64,000 nucleotides of DNA from Brevundimonas aurantiaca (GCF_014199955.1 NZ_JACHOQ010000002.1:62001-126000); one strand, 5' to 3'. Shown: positions 18,268-27,870, numbered from the stretch's first letter. Translations and numbers: made by a program. The notes: a model not told the origin generated them from the sequence alone.

Positions 18268-18744
18268 CTACTTCTTGCGGAACTGGTCCAGGGAAACGAC
18301 CTTCGGACCGTCGGACGTCGGCGCCGGATCTTCCGGCGGCGTGGCGTCTTCCACATTCTCGACGATCTCGGGTTCTTCGAACTGCAGCAGGAATTGGACG
18401 CTGGGATCGTAGAAGCGGGTCACCGCAGTATAGGGCATGGCGAGGGTGCGAGGCACGCCGCCGAAGCGGAGCTTCACAGAAAAGCGGTCGGCCTCGACCT
18501 GCAGATCCTCATACTGGTGTTGCAACACCACCGTCATTTCGTCGGGATATTTGGTCAGCATGTCCGCCGGGATGCTGACGCCGGCGGCCCGGGTCTTGAA
18601 GGTGATGTAGAAGTGATGCGCGCCGGGCAGACCTTCGGCGGCCACATGATCGAGCGCAGACCGGATCACGCCGCGCAAAGCCTCGTGCGCCAGTCGCTCG
18701 TACTGCATCTCATCGACCGGAGGGGTCTGATCGGTCATCGTCAC
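18268..18744 (-). CDS. sspB: SspB-family ClpXP adaptor
   Basis: 158 aa. The core HFYITFKTRAAGVSIPADM and DEMTVVLQHQYEDLQVE belongs to the alphaproteobacterial SspB fold, which binds ssrA-tagged proteins and hands them to ClpXP. After about residue 115 comes an acidic, Pro-rich linker, then a short basic tail (VVSLDQFRKK) that probably docks to ClpX. The gene is directly downstream of the tmRNA gene on the same strand, so the tag-encoding RNA and the reader of that tag are neighbours. Confidence 0.92.
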   Translation of the reverse strand: MTMTDQTPPVDEMQYERLAHEALRGVIRSALDHVAAEGLPGAHHFYITFKTRAAGVSIPADMLTKYPDEMTVVLQHQYEDLQVEADRFSVKLRFGGVPRTLAMPYTAVTRFYDPSVQFLLQFEEPEIVENVEDATPPEDPAPTSDGPKVVSLDQFRKK

Positions 18745-18829
18745 CTCGCAAATTCAGCGTGACTGATAGCGGCGGCGGCGCGCGCGCGAAAGGTGCGAAT
18801 AGGGTAAAGACGTCGGATGTTCGGGATAA

Positions 18830-19139
18830 GCGCCGGGATTCTGTTGCCAGGCTCCCGACAGGCCCCGCCTAGGGATCTGAACCCCTAGGACTTAAGGTTC
18901 GAAATCACCCGAACCGCATTACGCGGCGAGAGCGACTTCTCCAGCGAAGTTATCGTTCGCAGTTAGAAAATGGCCCGATACGGTGGGCCAGGACGAGCGA
19001 AAGCAATCCTCTTTACACGTCCGTCGATGCTAGTCGGCCCCATGACGCCTCCGCCGATAACGCGGGGAAGTGAATGGTGGAGCCGCCGGGAATCGCACCC
19101 GGGTCCGGTCCGCTTATTACAGGCGCCTTTATCGCCATA
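18830..19139 (-). ncRNA. ssrA: Two-piece (circularly permuted) tmRNA
   Basis: Read on the minus strand. The acceptor piece comes first and ends GGCTCCACCA with its last A at 19075, preceded by a T-arm (CCGGG TGCGATT CCCGG). A 33-base spacer follows (19074-19042). Then the coding piece begins GGGGCCGAC at 19041; GGGGCC pairs with GGCTCC of the acceptor piece. The tag frame runs 18960-18919: GCG resume codon, then ANDNFAGEVALAA and TAA. With the unencoded alanine the tag would be AANDNFAGEVALAA, close to the known Caulobacter tag. Outer ends are approximate. It rescues stalled ribosomes and tags the products for ClpXP. Confidence 0.93.
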
Positions 19140-19157
19140 GTCCGGCCGAAGCCGGAC
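19140..19157 (-). other. UUCG-loop hairpin at the 5' end of pre-tmRNA
   Basis: GTCCGGC-TTCG-GCCGGAC is a perfect 7-base-pair stem with a stable UUCG tetraloop. It lies between the predicted promoter and the acceptor piece, so it would be the first structure of the precursor, removed on maturation. Confidence 0.55.
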
Positions 19158-19163
19158 GAGGGC

Positions 19164-19192
19164 AATATAGGCGTGGCCCGGCGGGTTTCCAA
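19164..19192 (-). promoter_or_regulatory. Predicted promoter of ssrA
   Basis: On the minus strand TTGGAA (19192-19187) and TATATT (19169-19164) are separated by 17 bases, a good sigma-70-type promoter. Transcription would begin about 19157, at the start of the leader hairpin. It is one of the clearest promoters in the window, as expected for an abundant RNA. Confidence 0.6.
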
Positions 19193-19212
19193 GTCCAGTT
19201 CGGCCAAGGGGA

Positions 19213-20115
19213 TCAGGGGCGGGGAATGCGGCTCCAGTCGCGGCACTGGTTTCTGAACCAGGTGAGCTGGCGTTTGGCGTAGTTTCGCGTGGCCTGTTTC
19301 AAGGCGGCGACGGCCGCCTCGCGGTCAAGTGCGCCGGAGACATAGGCGGCCAACTCCCGCACGCCGACCGCCTTCATGGCGGGCAGGGCGGGGGACAGGT
19401 CGCGCGCGACGAGGCGACGAACCTCATCTAGCGCGTCATTTTCGACCATCAGATCCGCCCTTCGGTCGCAGTCGGCGTAAAGGACTTGGCGATCAGGTTC
19501 GATCACAAGCCCCGTCCAGGATTCCGGCGCCAGAAGCGGCTGGGTCTGGGATTTCCACGCGGTCAACGGCCGGCCGGTCGCGGCGTGGACGCTCATCGCC
19601 CGCACGAGCCGTTGTCGATCCCCGGCCTCAATGGCCTGGGCGGCGGCCGGGTCGATTTCCGCCAGACGGGTGCGAAACAGAGCCTCTCCTTGCACCAAGA
19701 AGTCCGCCTCGACCTGGTCGCGGACAGCGCTCGCGACCGGCGGAATGTCCGCTAGGCCCCGGGTCAGGGCCGTGAAGTACAGGCCGGTGCCGCCGACGAG
19801 GATGGCGGGCCGATTCTCCGCCCGGAGTTCGGCCAGTATGGCCAGGGCGGCGCGACTCCATTTTCCCACGGACCAGGCCTCCGCGGCGTCGGCGACGCCG
19901 TAAAGCCGATGTTCGGCCTGGGCTTCGTCCTCCGGCGAGGGGCGGGCGGTCAGGATACGAAGGTCGGCGTAGAGTTGCTGACTGTCCGCATTGATGATGA
20001 CCGCCCCGGTCTCGCGCGCCATCTTCAACGCCAGGGCGGATTTTCCCGAGGCGGTGGGGCCGGCGATCAGGGTGACTAACGGCGGCTTGGACAAATCGAG
20101 GCTCGCGGGCGGCAT
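19213..20115 (-). CDS. miaA: tRNA dimethylallyltransferase
   Basis: 300 aa from ATG 20115; an alternative ATG at 20151 adds 12 residues and would crowd the divergent gene. Walker-type loop IAGPTASGKSAL (about residues 17-28), then INADSQQLYADLRILTARP, the signature of MiaA. It transfers the dimethylallyl group to A37 of tRNAs that read UNN codons. The C-terminus (YAKRQLTWFRNQ) is also conserved. It is transcribed toward the tmRNA gene. Confidence 0.95.
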   Translation of the reverse strand: MPPASLDLSKPPLVTLIAGPTASGKSALALKMARETGAVIINADSQQLYADLRILTARPSPEDEAQAEHRLYGVADAAEAWSVGKWSRAALAILAELRAENRPAILVGGTGLYFTALTRGLADIPPVASAVRDQVEADFLVQGEALFRTRLAEIDPAAAQAIEAGDRQRLVRAMSVHAATGRPLTAWKSQTQPLLAPESWTGLVIEPDRQVLYADCDRRADLMVENDALDEVRRLVARDLSPALPAMKAVGVRELAAYVSGALDREAAVAALKQATRNYAKRQLTWFRNQCRDWSRIPRP

Positions 20116-20156
20116 CCAGGGGCGATAGAACGCGCCCCTTATCGCCTGCAAGTCTT

Positions 20157-21242
20157 GTGGAGACCGTCTTGGTCGAACGTTCCGCCGTCATCGCCGCGCT
20201 CGACGCCGTCACGGACCCGGTTTCGGGCCAGGGCCTCCATGCTTCGGGTCTGGTTCAGGGGCTGGTCGTCGCCGAGGACCGGGCGGGCTTCGCCCTGGAG
20301 GTGGACCGTAGTCTGGTCGCGACCTACGCCCCCGTCAGGGACGCGGCCGAGGCGGCGCTGAAGGCCATCCCCGGCATGAGCCGGGTCTCGGTGATCCTGA
20401 CGGCGGAGGCCAAGCCTGGGCTCGGCAAGCCCGCGCGCACCGCCGGCCTTTCGAAAGCCGCCGTGGATCAGGGACGTCCCAAGGCGCCGGTTCCCACGGA
20501 CCGCCCGGCCCACGTCCGGCGCGTCCTGGCCGTCGCCAGCGGCAAGGGCGGGGTGGGCAAGTCGACCGTGGCCGTCAATCTGGCCGCAGCCCTGGCTGCA
20601 CGGGGGCTGTCTGTCGGGATTCTGGACGCCGACGTCTACGGTCCCTCGCTGCCCACCATGCTGGGGATCAGCGGCCAGCCCGCCTATGAGGACGGGGCTA
20701 TGGTGCCGCACCAGGCGCATGGACTGAAAGCGATGTCTGTGGGCCTGCTGACCAGGATGGACGACGCCATGATCTGGCGCGGGCCGATGGCGTCCCAGGC
20801 CATCACCCAGATGCTGACCCAGACCCGATGGGGCGCGGCCGAAGCGCCGCTGGACGTGTTGGTGGTCGATCTGCCGCCCGGCACAGGCGACGTGCAACTG
20901 ACCCTGATCCAGAGGACCCCGCTGGACGGCGCCGTCATCGTCTCCACGCCGCAGGAGGTGGCTCTGGCCGACGCCCGGCGGGCGCACACCCTGTTCCAGA
21001 AGGTGAATGTGCCGACGCTGGGCCTCATTGAAAACATGAGCGGCGACGTCTTCGGACAGGGCGGCGCCAAGGCCGAGGCGGAGCGCCTGTCTGTCCCCTT
21101 CCTGGGCGATCTGCCGTTGGAGGCGGCTCTGCGCCAGGGCGGAGATGCGGGGCGGCCGGTGGTCGTCTCGGATCCCGAAGGCGCGATCGCGGTGCGGTTC
21201 GCTGTGATCGCCGAGCAAGTGGCGGATTCTCTGGGGTTGTAG
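20157..21242 (+). CDS. Mrp/ApbC (NBP35)-family P-loop ATPase lacking cysteines
   Basis: 361 aa, GTG start. An N-terminal MIP18-like domain (about 1-85) is followed by the deviant Walker A SGKGGVGKSTVAVNLA (about 128-143), then DADVYGPSLP and VVDLPPGTGD. Mrp proteins act as iron-sulfur cluster carriers and normally hold a CxxC pair after the LGLIENMS segment. Here that segment goes straight to GDVFGQGG and the whole protein has no cysteine. ATPase function should remain, but classical cluster binding should not. It is divergent from miaA. Confidence 0.88.
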   Translation: METVLVERSAVIAALDAVTDPVSGQGLHASGLVQGLVVAEDRAGFALEVDRSLVATYAPVRDAAEAALKAIPGMSRVSVILTAEAKPGLGKPARTAGLSKAAVDQGRPKAPVPTDRPAHVRRVLAVASGKGGVGKSTVAVNLAAALAARGLSVGILDADVYGPSLPTMLGISGQPAYEDGAMVPHQAHGLKAMSVGLLTRMDDAMIWRGPMASQAITQMLTQTRWGAAEAPLDVLVVDLPPGTGDVQLTLIQRTPLDGAVIVSTPQEVALADARRAHTLFQKVNVPTLGLIENMSGDVFGQGGAKAEAERLSVPFLGDLPLEAALRQGGDAGRPVVVSDPEGAIAVRFAVIAEQVADSLGL

Positions 21243-21317
21243 AAACTTCAGGGCGTGGGGTTTTCAAACGCAACTCTATTCGCCACCTTCACCCTTGCCA
21301 TTTCGCGAGGAGATCCA

Positions 21318-22415
21318 ATGAGCGTCGACGCCCTGTTTCGCCCTTTTACGGTCAAGGGACTGACCCTGCCCAACCGCATCGTCATGGCGCCCATGACGCG
21401 GTCCTTTTCCCCGAACGGCGTCCCTACGTCCGATGTGGCCGGCTATTACCGCCGCCGCGCCGAGGGCGGTGTGGGGCTGATCGTGACCGAGGGCACGGTG
21501 GTGGAGCGTCCCGCCGCCCGCAACGACGTCAATGTACCCGTTTTCCACGGCGAGGCCCTGCCGCACTGGAAGACGGTGGTGGACGAGGTCCACGCCGCCG
21601 GAGGCCTGATCGCGCCGCAGATCTGGCACGTCGGATCCGCGCGGGGGCAGGGTGCTGATTGGACGCCCTTGGGCAAGGTGGACAGTCCGTCAGGCCTGAC
21701 GGCGCCGGGCAAGGCCAAGTATGAGCCGATGACCGAAGAAGACGTCGCCGACACCATCGCTGCGTTCGGTCGCTCTGCGCGCGCGGCGCGGGAGCTGGGC
21801 TTTGACGCCGTCGAAATCCACGGCGCCCACGGCTATCTGATCGACCAGTTCTTCTGGGGCGGGGTCAATGTGCGCGAGGACCGCTGGGGCGGGCCGACCA
21901 TCGCCGAGCGGGCGCGCTTCGGCGCCGAGGTGGTCAAGGCGGTGCGCGAAGGCGTCGGCGACGACATCCCCGTCATCCTGCGCCTGTCGCAATGGAAGCA
22001 GCAGGACTTCGCCGCCCGGATCGCCGAGACGCCGGACCAGATGGTGGAATGGCTGACGCCCCTGTCGGACGCCGGGGTCGACGTCTTCCACTGCTCGCAG
22101 CGCCGCTTCTGGGAGCCGGAGTTCGAGGGGTCGGACCTGAACTTCGCCGGCTGGACGAAGAAGCTGATGGGCAAGCCGACCATCACCGTCGGCTCGGTCG
22201 GGCTGGACGGCGAATTTATCGCGGCCTTCGGTGGAGAAGGCTCCAAACCCGCCTCGCTGGACGGTCTGGTGCGCCGGCTGGAGAAGGAGGAGTTCGATCT
22301 GGTGGCGGTCGGCCGCGCGCTGCTGGCCGATCCGCACTGGGTGCAGAAGATTCGGGACGGGCGCACCGAGGAACTGCGCAATTTCGAGCGCTCGGACCTG
22401 ATGACTCTGTCCTGA
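21318..22415 (+). CDS. Old yellow enzyme family NADH:flavin oxidoreductase
   Basis: 365 aa from ATG 21318, which has GCGAGGAG upstream; a longer frame from 21255 has no better site. FMN-barrel motifs are LPNRIVMAPMTRSFS at the N-terminus, PQIWHVGSAR in the middle (with the active-site His), and VEIHGAHGYLIDQFFW. OYE proteins reduce activated C=C bonds with NAD(P)H, often in electrophile detoxification. Physiological substrate is unknown. It ends at a convergent hairpin shared with the YbjQ gene. Confidence 0.92.
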   Translation: MSVDALFRPFTVKGLTLPNRIVMAPMTRSFSPNGVPTSDVAGYYRRRAEGGVGLIVTEGTVVERPAARNDVNVPVFHGEALPHWKTVVDEVHAAGGLIAPQIWHVGSARGQGADWTPLGKVDSPSGLTAPGKAKYEPMTEEDVADTIAAFGRSARAARELGFDAVEIHGAHGYLIDQFFWGGVNVREDRWGGPTIAERARFGAEVVKAVREGVGDDIPVILRLSQWKQQDFAARIAETPDQMVEWLTPLSDAGVDVFHCSQRRFWEPEFEGSDLNFAGWTKKLMGKPTITVGSVGLDGEFIAAFGGEGSKPASLDGLVRRLEKEEFDLVAVGRALLADPHWVQKIRDGRTEELRNFERSDLMTLS

Positions 22416-22432
22416 CCCGAGGCGTCGGGCCG

Positions 22433-22459
22433 GCCGGCCTTCCGAGAGGTCAGGCCGGC
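22433..22459. terminator. Hairpin between convergent OYE and YbjQ-family genes
   Basis: GCCGGCCT (22433-22440) pairs with AGGCCGGC (22452-22459). It lies in the 34-base gap between two convergent stops and runs slightly into the YbjQ coding end, so it may serve both strands. No T run is present. Confidence 0.4.
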
Positions 22460-22770
22460 TCGACGATCACGGCTGTGCCGTAGCACAGCACCTCGGTCAC
22501 GCCCGGCATGATCTCGGTGGCGTCATAGCGGACGGCCAGAATGGCGTTGGCGCCGTGGGCCTGGGCGTGTTTGACCAGTTCGTCATAGGCTTCCTGACGC
22601 CCCGCCTCGGCCAGTTTCACATAGGCGCCGACCCGGCCGCCCAGCATGGACTGGACGCCGCCGATGGCGTCGGAAATGGCGTTGCGGGATCGCACCGTAA
22701 CGCCGCGCACCAGGCCGATGTGGCGGGTGACGCGAAAACCGGGCAGGTCATTGGTGGTGGCGACGTACAT
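22450..22770 (-). CDS. YbjQ family protein (UPF0145, heavy-metal-binding-like)
   Basis: 106 aa, the standard length. TTNDLPGFRVTRHIGLVRG and AHGANAILAVRYDATEI with VLCYGTAVIV are typical of YbjQ, which forms a small pentameric fold. Function is unproven despite the heavy-metal-binding label. It is the last gene of the thyA-mazG-folA cluster on the minus strand, 9 bases after folA. Confidence 0.88.
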   Translation of the reverse strand: MYVATTNDLPGFRVTRHIGLVRGVTVRSRNAISDAIGGVQSMLGGRVGAYVKLAEAGRQEAYDELVKHAQAHGANAILAVRYDATEIMPGVTEVLCYGTAVIVEPA

Positions 22771-22779
22771 GAGGGGCTC

Positions 22780-23310
22780 CTAACGACGATCCAAAACGCG
22801 GAAGGTGAAGGCGTGGTCGTCCTTCTCGCCCGCCGCATGGGTTTCGGAAGATACTTCAACCCAGGCTGTTTCGTCGAACGACGGAAAGACCGCATCTCCC
22901 TCGGGGGCCGCGTCGACCTCGGTGATATAGAGGCGGCGGGCGCGGGGCAGGGCGGCGGCGAACAGGGCCGTGCCGCCGATGATGCAGATCTCGTCCACGC
23001 CGTCCTCCTCGGCGGTCTCGCGCGCGATCTCGATCGCCTCGTCCAGATTGGAGCAGACCACGGCGCCCTTGGCCATGCCGTCGGCCTCATAGGACTCGTC
23101 CTTGGTCAGGACCAGGTTCAGCCGGCCGGGCAAGGGCTTCAGCGGCAGGCTCTCCCAGGTCTTGCGCCCCATCAGGCAGGGCTTTCCGATAGTGATCGCC
23201 TTGAATCTCTGCAGGTCCGAACGCAGCCGCCAGGGCAGGTCGCCGTCCCGGCCGATGACGCCGTTCCGGCCGCGGGCCACGACCAGGGCGATCCGAGCGG
23301 GCCCGGTCAC
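22780..23310 (-). CDS. folA: Dihydrofolate reductase
   Basis: 176 aa. I take the GTG at 23310, which overlaps the upstream stop as GTGA; an ATG at 23337 lies within the upstream gene. Motifs are ALVVARGRNGVIGRDGDLPW, LMGRKTWESLP and IIGGTALFAAALP. It regenerates tetrahydrofolate with NADPH, a need created by the thymidylate synthase in the same operon. Confidence 0.95.
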   Translation of the reverse strand: MTGPARIALVVARGRNGVIGRDGDLPWRLRSDLQRFKAITIGKPCLMGRKTWESLPLKPLPGRLNLVLTKDESYEADGMAKGAVVCSNLDEAIEIARETAEEDGVDEICIIGGTALFAAALPRARRLYITEVDAAPEGDAVFPSFDETAWVEVSSETHAAGEKDDHAFTFRVLDRR

Positions 23311-23606
23311 GCCGCAGGCTCCAGCCACTTCAGCCATTTGCGTCGCATCGCGGTTTCAAGATCGATCCCGGCGCTCGCGCAATAGATCAACAGCATGCCC
23401 AGAACATCGGCCGCCTCGTCGCCCAGGGCGTCGGCGTCGCCCGCGCCGCGCGCCCGACCGGACAGGCGCAGATGTTCAGCCGTCAGCTCTCCCAGCTCTT
23501 CCTGAAGCTTGAGCAGCGCCCAGTCCCGGTCGCGGTCTATGCCGTAGTTGGCGGCGTAGATGTCGGAGATGCGCAGGACGTCGGCTTGAAGACTCTTGAG
23601 ATCCAT
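23307..23606 (-). CDS. MazG-like nucleotide pyrophosphohydrolase
   Basis: 99 aa. The helix pattern LKLQEELGELTAEHLR (ExxE) and DEAADVLGMLLIYCA (ExxD) is the metal-binding core of the MazG/all-alpha NTP pyrophosphatase superfamily. It is a short single-domain form. Between thyA and folA it may cleanse or balance nucleotide pools, for example by hydrolysing dUTP or damaged dNTPs. Junctions are tight: the ATG shares a base with the thyA stop, and the TGA overlaps the folA start. Confidence 0.82.
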   Translation of the reverse strand: MDLKSLQADVLRISDIYAANYGIDRDRDWALLKLQEELGELTAEHLRLSGRARGAGDADALGDEAADVLGMLLIYCASAGIDLETAMRRKWLKWLEPAA

Positions 23607-24457
23607 CAGACGGCCACTTCGGCCTTGATATGCGGCCAGGCTTCATAGCCCTCAAGCGTAAAGTCCGACAGGTCGAAGGCGAACAGGTCGGTCTTCGGCG
23701 CGATCTTCATCACCGGCAGGGGCAGGGGTTCGCGCGTGAGCTGGAGCTCGGCCTGTTCGAGGTGGTTCAGATACAGGTGGGCGTCGCCGAAGGTGTGGAC
23801 GAACTCGCCCGGCTCCAGCCCGACCACCTGGGCCAGCATCATCGTCAGCAGGGCGTAGGAGGCGATGTTGAACGGCACGCCCAGGAAGACGTCGGCGCTG
23901 CGCTGATACAGCTGGCAGCTCAGCTTGCCGTCCGCAACGAAGAACTGGAACAGGCAGTGGCAGGGCGGCAGGGCCATGTCGTCGACGTCGGCCGGGTTCC
24001 AGGCCGTGACGATGTGGCGGCGGCTGTTGGGATTGGTCTTCAGGCCGTGGACCAGTTTCTCGATCTGGTCGATGACGCGGCCGTCCGGCGCCGTCCAGGA
24101 CCGCCACTGCTTGCCGTAGACCGGACCCAGTTCGCCCTCGGCGTCAGCCCATTCGTCCCAGATGCGGACGCCGTTCTCCTTAAGATAGGCGACGTTGGTT
24201 TCGCCGCGCAGGAACCACAGCAGTTCGACGATGATCGACCGCAGGTGCAGCTTCTTGGTCGTCAGGACTGGAAAGCCCTTGGAGAGGTCGAACCGCATCT
24301 GGCGGCCGAAGACGCCCAGGGTGCCGGTGCCGGTGCGGTCGTCGCGGCGCACGCCGTTGTCCAGAATGTCGCGCAACAGGTCCAGATACTGCCGCTCCGG
24401 GTGGTCGGCGGGGGCCGTCCGGCCCTGAAGTTCTGAAGAGGCGACCTGAGCGTTCAT
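23606..24457 (-). CDS. thyA: Thymidylate synthase
   Basis: 283 aa from ATG 24457. Folate/dUMP motifs [31 protein letters not shown], and the catalytic cysteine in [10 protein letters not shown], with [17 protein letters not shown]. It makes dTMP from dUMP with methylene-tetrahydrofolate, producing dihydrofolate that FolA recycles. The frame runs upstream to 24592 only because the G/C-rich repeat there is open; the repeat is not part of the protein. Confidence 0.97.
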   Translation of the reverse strand: MNAQVASSELQGRTAPADHPERQYLDLLRDILDNGVRRDDRTGTGTLGVFGRQMRFDLSKGFPVLTTKKLHLRSIIVELLWFLRGETNVAYLKENGVRIWDEWADAEGELGPVYGKQWRSWTAPDGRVIDQIEKLVHGLKTNPNSRRHIVTAWNPADVDDMALPPCHCLFQFFVADGKLSCQLYQRSADVFLGVPFNIASYALLTMMLAQVVGLEPGEFVHTFGDAHLYLNHLEQAELQLTREPLPLPVMKIAPKTDLFAFDLSDFTLEGYEAWPHIKAEVAV

Positions 24458-24530
24458 GCCGCCAGCTTGCCCCAGTCGGGGTGATTCGCCACGCGGTTCC
24501 AAAGGGGCGTCCACAGGAAAGACGGCCCGG

Positions 24531-24647
24531 CCCCCTCCGTCACGGCGCTTCGCGCCGCGCCACCTCCCCCAGAGGGGGAGGATTTCGGTCAACGCATTCC
24601 TCCCCCTCTGGGGGAGGGGGGGGCGCGCAAAGCGTGGTGGAGGGGAA
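24531..24647. repeat. Inverted pair of G/C-rich palindromic elements
   Basis: Two copies of a unit with the core CCTCCCCCAGAGGGGGAGG face each other (about 24560-24582 and 24598-24617), each next to a GGCGCTTCGCGCC-like or GCGCGCAAAGCG-like sub-palindrome and the edge CCCTCC-GTCAC / GTGGTGGAGGGG. The layout resembles REP/BIME elements. It sits between divergent thyA and serS. Related elements are at 26158 and 27719. Confidence 0.75.
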
Positions 24648-24671
24648 CCCTCCCGCTGCCGTTGCCCGTAA

Positions 24672-26156
<1,485 letters not shown>

Positions 26157-26157
26157 T

Positions 26158-26278
26158 CCTCCCCCATTGGGGGAGGGGGACCGCGACGCGGTGGAGGGGG
26201 GCTTCCGCCCCCGTGCCGGTTCCGCCTTGCCCCCCTCTGGCGCGCTATGCGCGCCTGTCTCCCCCCAAGGGGGGGAGA
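26158..26278 (+). repeat. G/C-rich palindromic repeat carrying the surE ribosome binding site
   Basis: Shares CCTCCCCCATTGGGGGAGG and the GCGACGCGGTGGAGGGGGG edge with the element at 24531. Its 3' end is a 9-base-pair hairpin TCTCCCCCC-AA-GGGGGGAGA (26258-26278) whose right arm is also the only ribosome binding site in front of the surE ATG at 26283. It fills the whole serS-surE gap. Confidence 0.72.
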
Positions 26279-26282
26279 TGGC

Positions 26283-27074
26283 ATGAGAATCCTCCTGACA
26301 AACGACGACGGGATCGAGGCGGAAGGTCTTGAATCCCTTGAGCGGATCGCACGGACCCTGAGCGACGACATCTGGGTGTGCGCCCCCGCCGTCGAACAGT
26401 CGGCCAAGGGCCGGGGCATCACCCTGACCGAGCCCCTGCGGGTTCATAAATCGGGCGAGCGGCGGTTCTCGGTGACGGGAACCCCGACCGACTGCGTCAT
26501 CCTGGCGGTCAACGACCTGATGCCGGAGAAGCCCGACCTGGTGCTGTCGGGCGTGAACCGGGGGCACAATATCGGCGAGGACGTCAGCTATTCCGGCACG
26601 GTGGCGGGGGCGCTGCAGGGCATGGCCTTCGGCATCCGCTCCATCGCCCTGAGCCAGAGCCTGGAAAGGTTCCATGACGAGGTGGTCGCCCACTGGGAGA
26701 CGGCCGAAGCCTTCGCCCCGGCCATCATTTCGCGTCTGCTCGACCAGAAATGGGCGCCGGGCGTGGTGATGAACCTGAACTTTCCCAATCTGCCGCCCGA
26801 ACGGGTCGAGCAGATCGAGGTGACGACGCAAGGCTTCCGCGACGTGGGCGAGATGCACGCGGTGCGGCGCACCGACCTGCGCGGGCGGGACTATTACTGG
26901 ATGAGTTTCCGCGGCGAGAAGCAGGAGCATGCCGAGGGCACGGACCTGAGGGCCATCGAGGCGGGGCGGATCTCGGTCACGCCCCTGCACATCGACCTGA
27001 CCCATATGGCCAGCGTCCATGACCTGAAAAAGGTGCTGGGCGGGGCGCCGCCGAAGACGGTGAAGGCGGCATGA
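26283..27074 (+). CDS. surE: 5'/3'-nucleotidase SurE
   Basis: 263 aa from ATG 26283. Family motifs RILLTNDDGIEAEG (metal-binding Asp-Asp), VTGTPTDCV, and SGVNRGHNIGEDVSYSGT. SurE dephosphorylates nucleoside 5'- and 3'-monophosphates and short polyphosphate, and is tied to stationary-phase survival. It is coupled to pcm by an ATGA overlap. The ribosome binding site lies within a repeat hairpin (26258-26278), which may lower or regulate its translation. Confidence 0.96.
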   Translation: MRILLTNDDGIEAEGLESLERIARTLSDDIWVCAPAVEQSAKGRGITLTEPLRVHKSGERRFSVTGTPTDCVILAVNDLMPEKPDLVLSGVNRGHNIGEDVSYSGTVAGALQGMAFGIRSIALSQSLERFHDEVVAHWETAEAFAPAIISRLLDQKWAPGVVMNLNFPNLPPERVEQIEVTTQGFRDVGEMHAVRRTDLRGRDYYWMSFRGEKQEHAEGTDLRAIEAGRISVTPLHIDLTHMASVHDLKKVLGGAPPKTVKAA

Positions 27075-27715
27075 ACCTGCACGACGACCGCGCCGGGCGG
27101 CTGATCCTGTCGCTGCGCCAGCAGGGGGTGACGGACCCCCGGGTGCTGGGCGCGATGGAGAGCATCGACCGCGCGGTCTTCGTGCACGAAAAATTCCTGG
27201 ATCAGGCCTGGGAGGACCAGGCCCTGCCGATCGACTGCGCCCAGACCATCAGCCAGCCCTATATCGTCGGCCTGATGACCCAGGCTCTGGACGTCCAGCC
27301 CCGTCACCGGGTGCTGGAGATCGGCACCGGCAGCGGCTACCAGTGCGCGGTGCTGAGCCGGCTGGCCCGCTATGTCTATTCGGTGGAGCGGTATCGGAGC
27401 CTCCTGGTCGAGGCCGAGGCGCGTCTGCGCGCCCTGGAGATCGAGAACGTCATCACCCGCCACGGCGACGGCGGCCTGGGCTGGATCGAACAGGCGCCCT
27501 TCGACCGGATCATGGTGACGGCCGCATCGCCGGGCGAGCCGACCGAACTGCTCAAACAGCTGAAGCCCAACGGGGTTTTGGTGGCGCCGGTGGGCCGCAC
27601 CTCGGTGCAGATCCTGCACCGCTATGTGGGGCAGGGCGACGGCTCGTTCCGGCGCGAAAGCCTGACGGAGGTGCGGTTCGTGCCCCTGGTAGAGGGGACG
27701 GCGAAGGAGGGGTGA
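27071..27715 (+). CDS. pcm: Protein-L-isoaspartate O-methyltransferase
   Basis: 214 aa. SAM-binding motif LEIGTGSGYQCAVLSRL, with the N-terminal ALPIDCAQTISQPYIVGLMTQ typical of PCMT. It methylates isoaspartyl residues in aged proteins, starting their repair. The surE-pcm-nlpD order matches the conserved stationary-phase operon of many proteobacteria. A repeat element follows the stop. Confidence 0.95.
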   Translation: MNLHDDRAGRLILSLRQQGVTDPRVLGAMESIDRAVFVHEKFLDQAWEDQALPIDCAQTISQPYIVGLMTQALDVQPRHRVLEIGTGSGYQCAVLSRLARYVYSVERYRSLLVEAEARLRALEIENVITRHGDGGLGWIEQAPFDRIMVTAASPGEPTELLKQLKPNGVLVAPVGRTSVQILHRYVGQGDGSFRRESLTEVRFVPLVEGTAKEG

Positions 27716-27718
27716 GGC

Positions 27719-27870
27719 CTTCCCCCGCTTGCGGGGGAAGTGTCAGGTCGTGGCGCGAAGCGACACGCCTGACGATGGGGGAAGTCATGCTTCTTGAAAG
27801 AAAACTTCCCTCTCCGACCCTGGTCCGCTGCGCGGACGCCGGGCCACCTCTCCCGCAAGCGGGAGAGGGT
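27719..27870. repeat. G/C-rich palindromic repeat downstream of pcm
   Basis: Begins with CTTCCCCCGCTTGCGGGGGAAG and ends with CTCTCCCGCAAGCGGGAGAGG; between them lie GGCGCGAAGCGACACGCC and GTCCGCTGCGCGGAC. These nested palindromes have the same architecture as the elements at 24531 and 26158 but a different core, so they may form a second subfamily. It lies between pcm and the NlpD-like gene. Confidence 0.7.

Noticed and set aside
19075-19110. Ordinary tRNA gene suggested by the T-arm and CCA end
   Set aside because: There is no matching anticodon arm upstream, and the partner strand lies downstream at 19041 with the tag frame, so this is the acceptor piece of tmRNA.
24531-24647. CRISPR-like array
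   Set aside because: The repeats are inverted, only two, and have no regular spacers; they fit REP-type elements.
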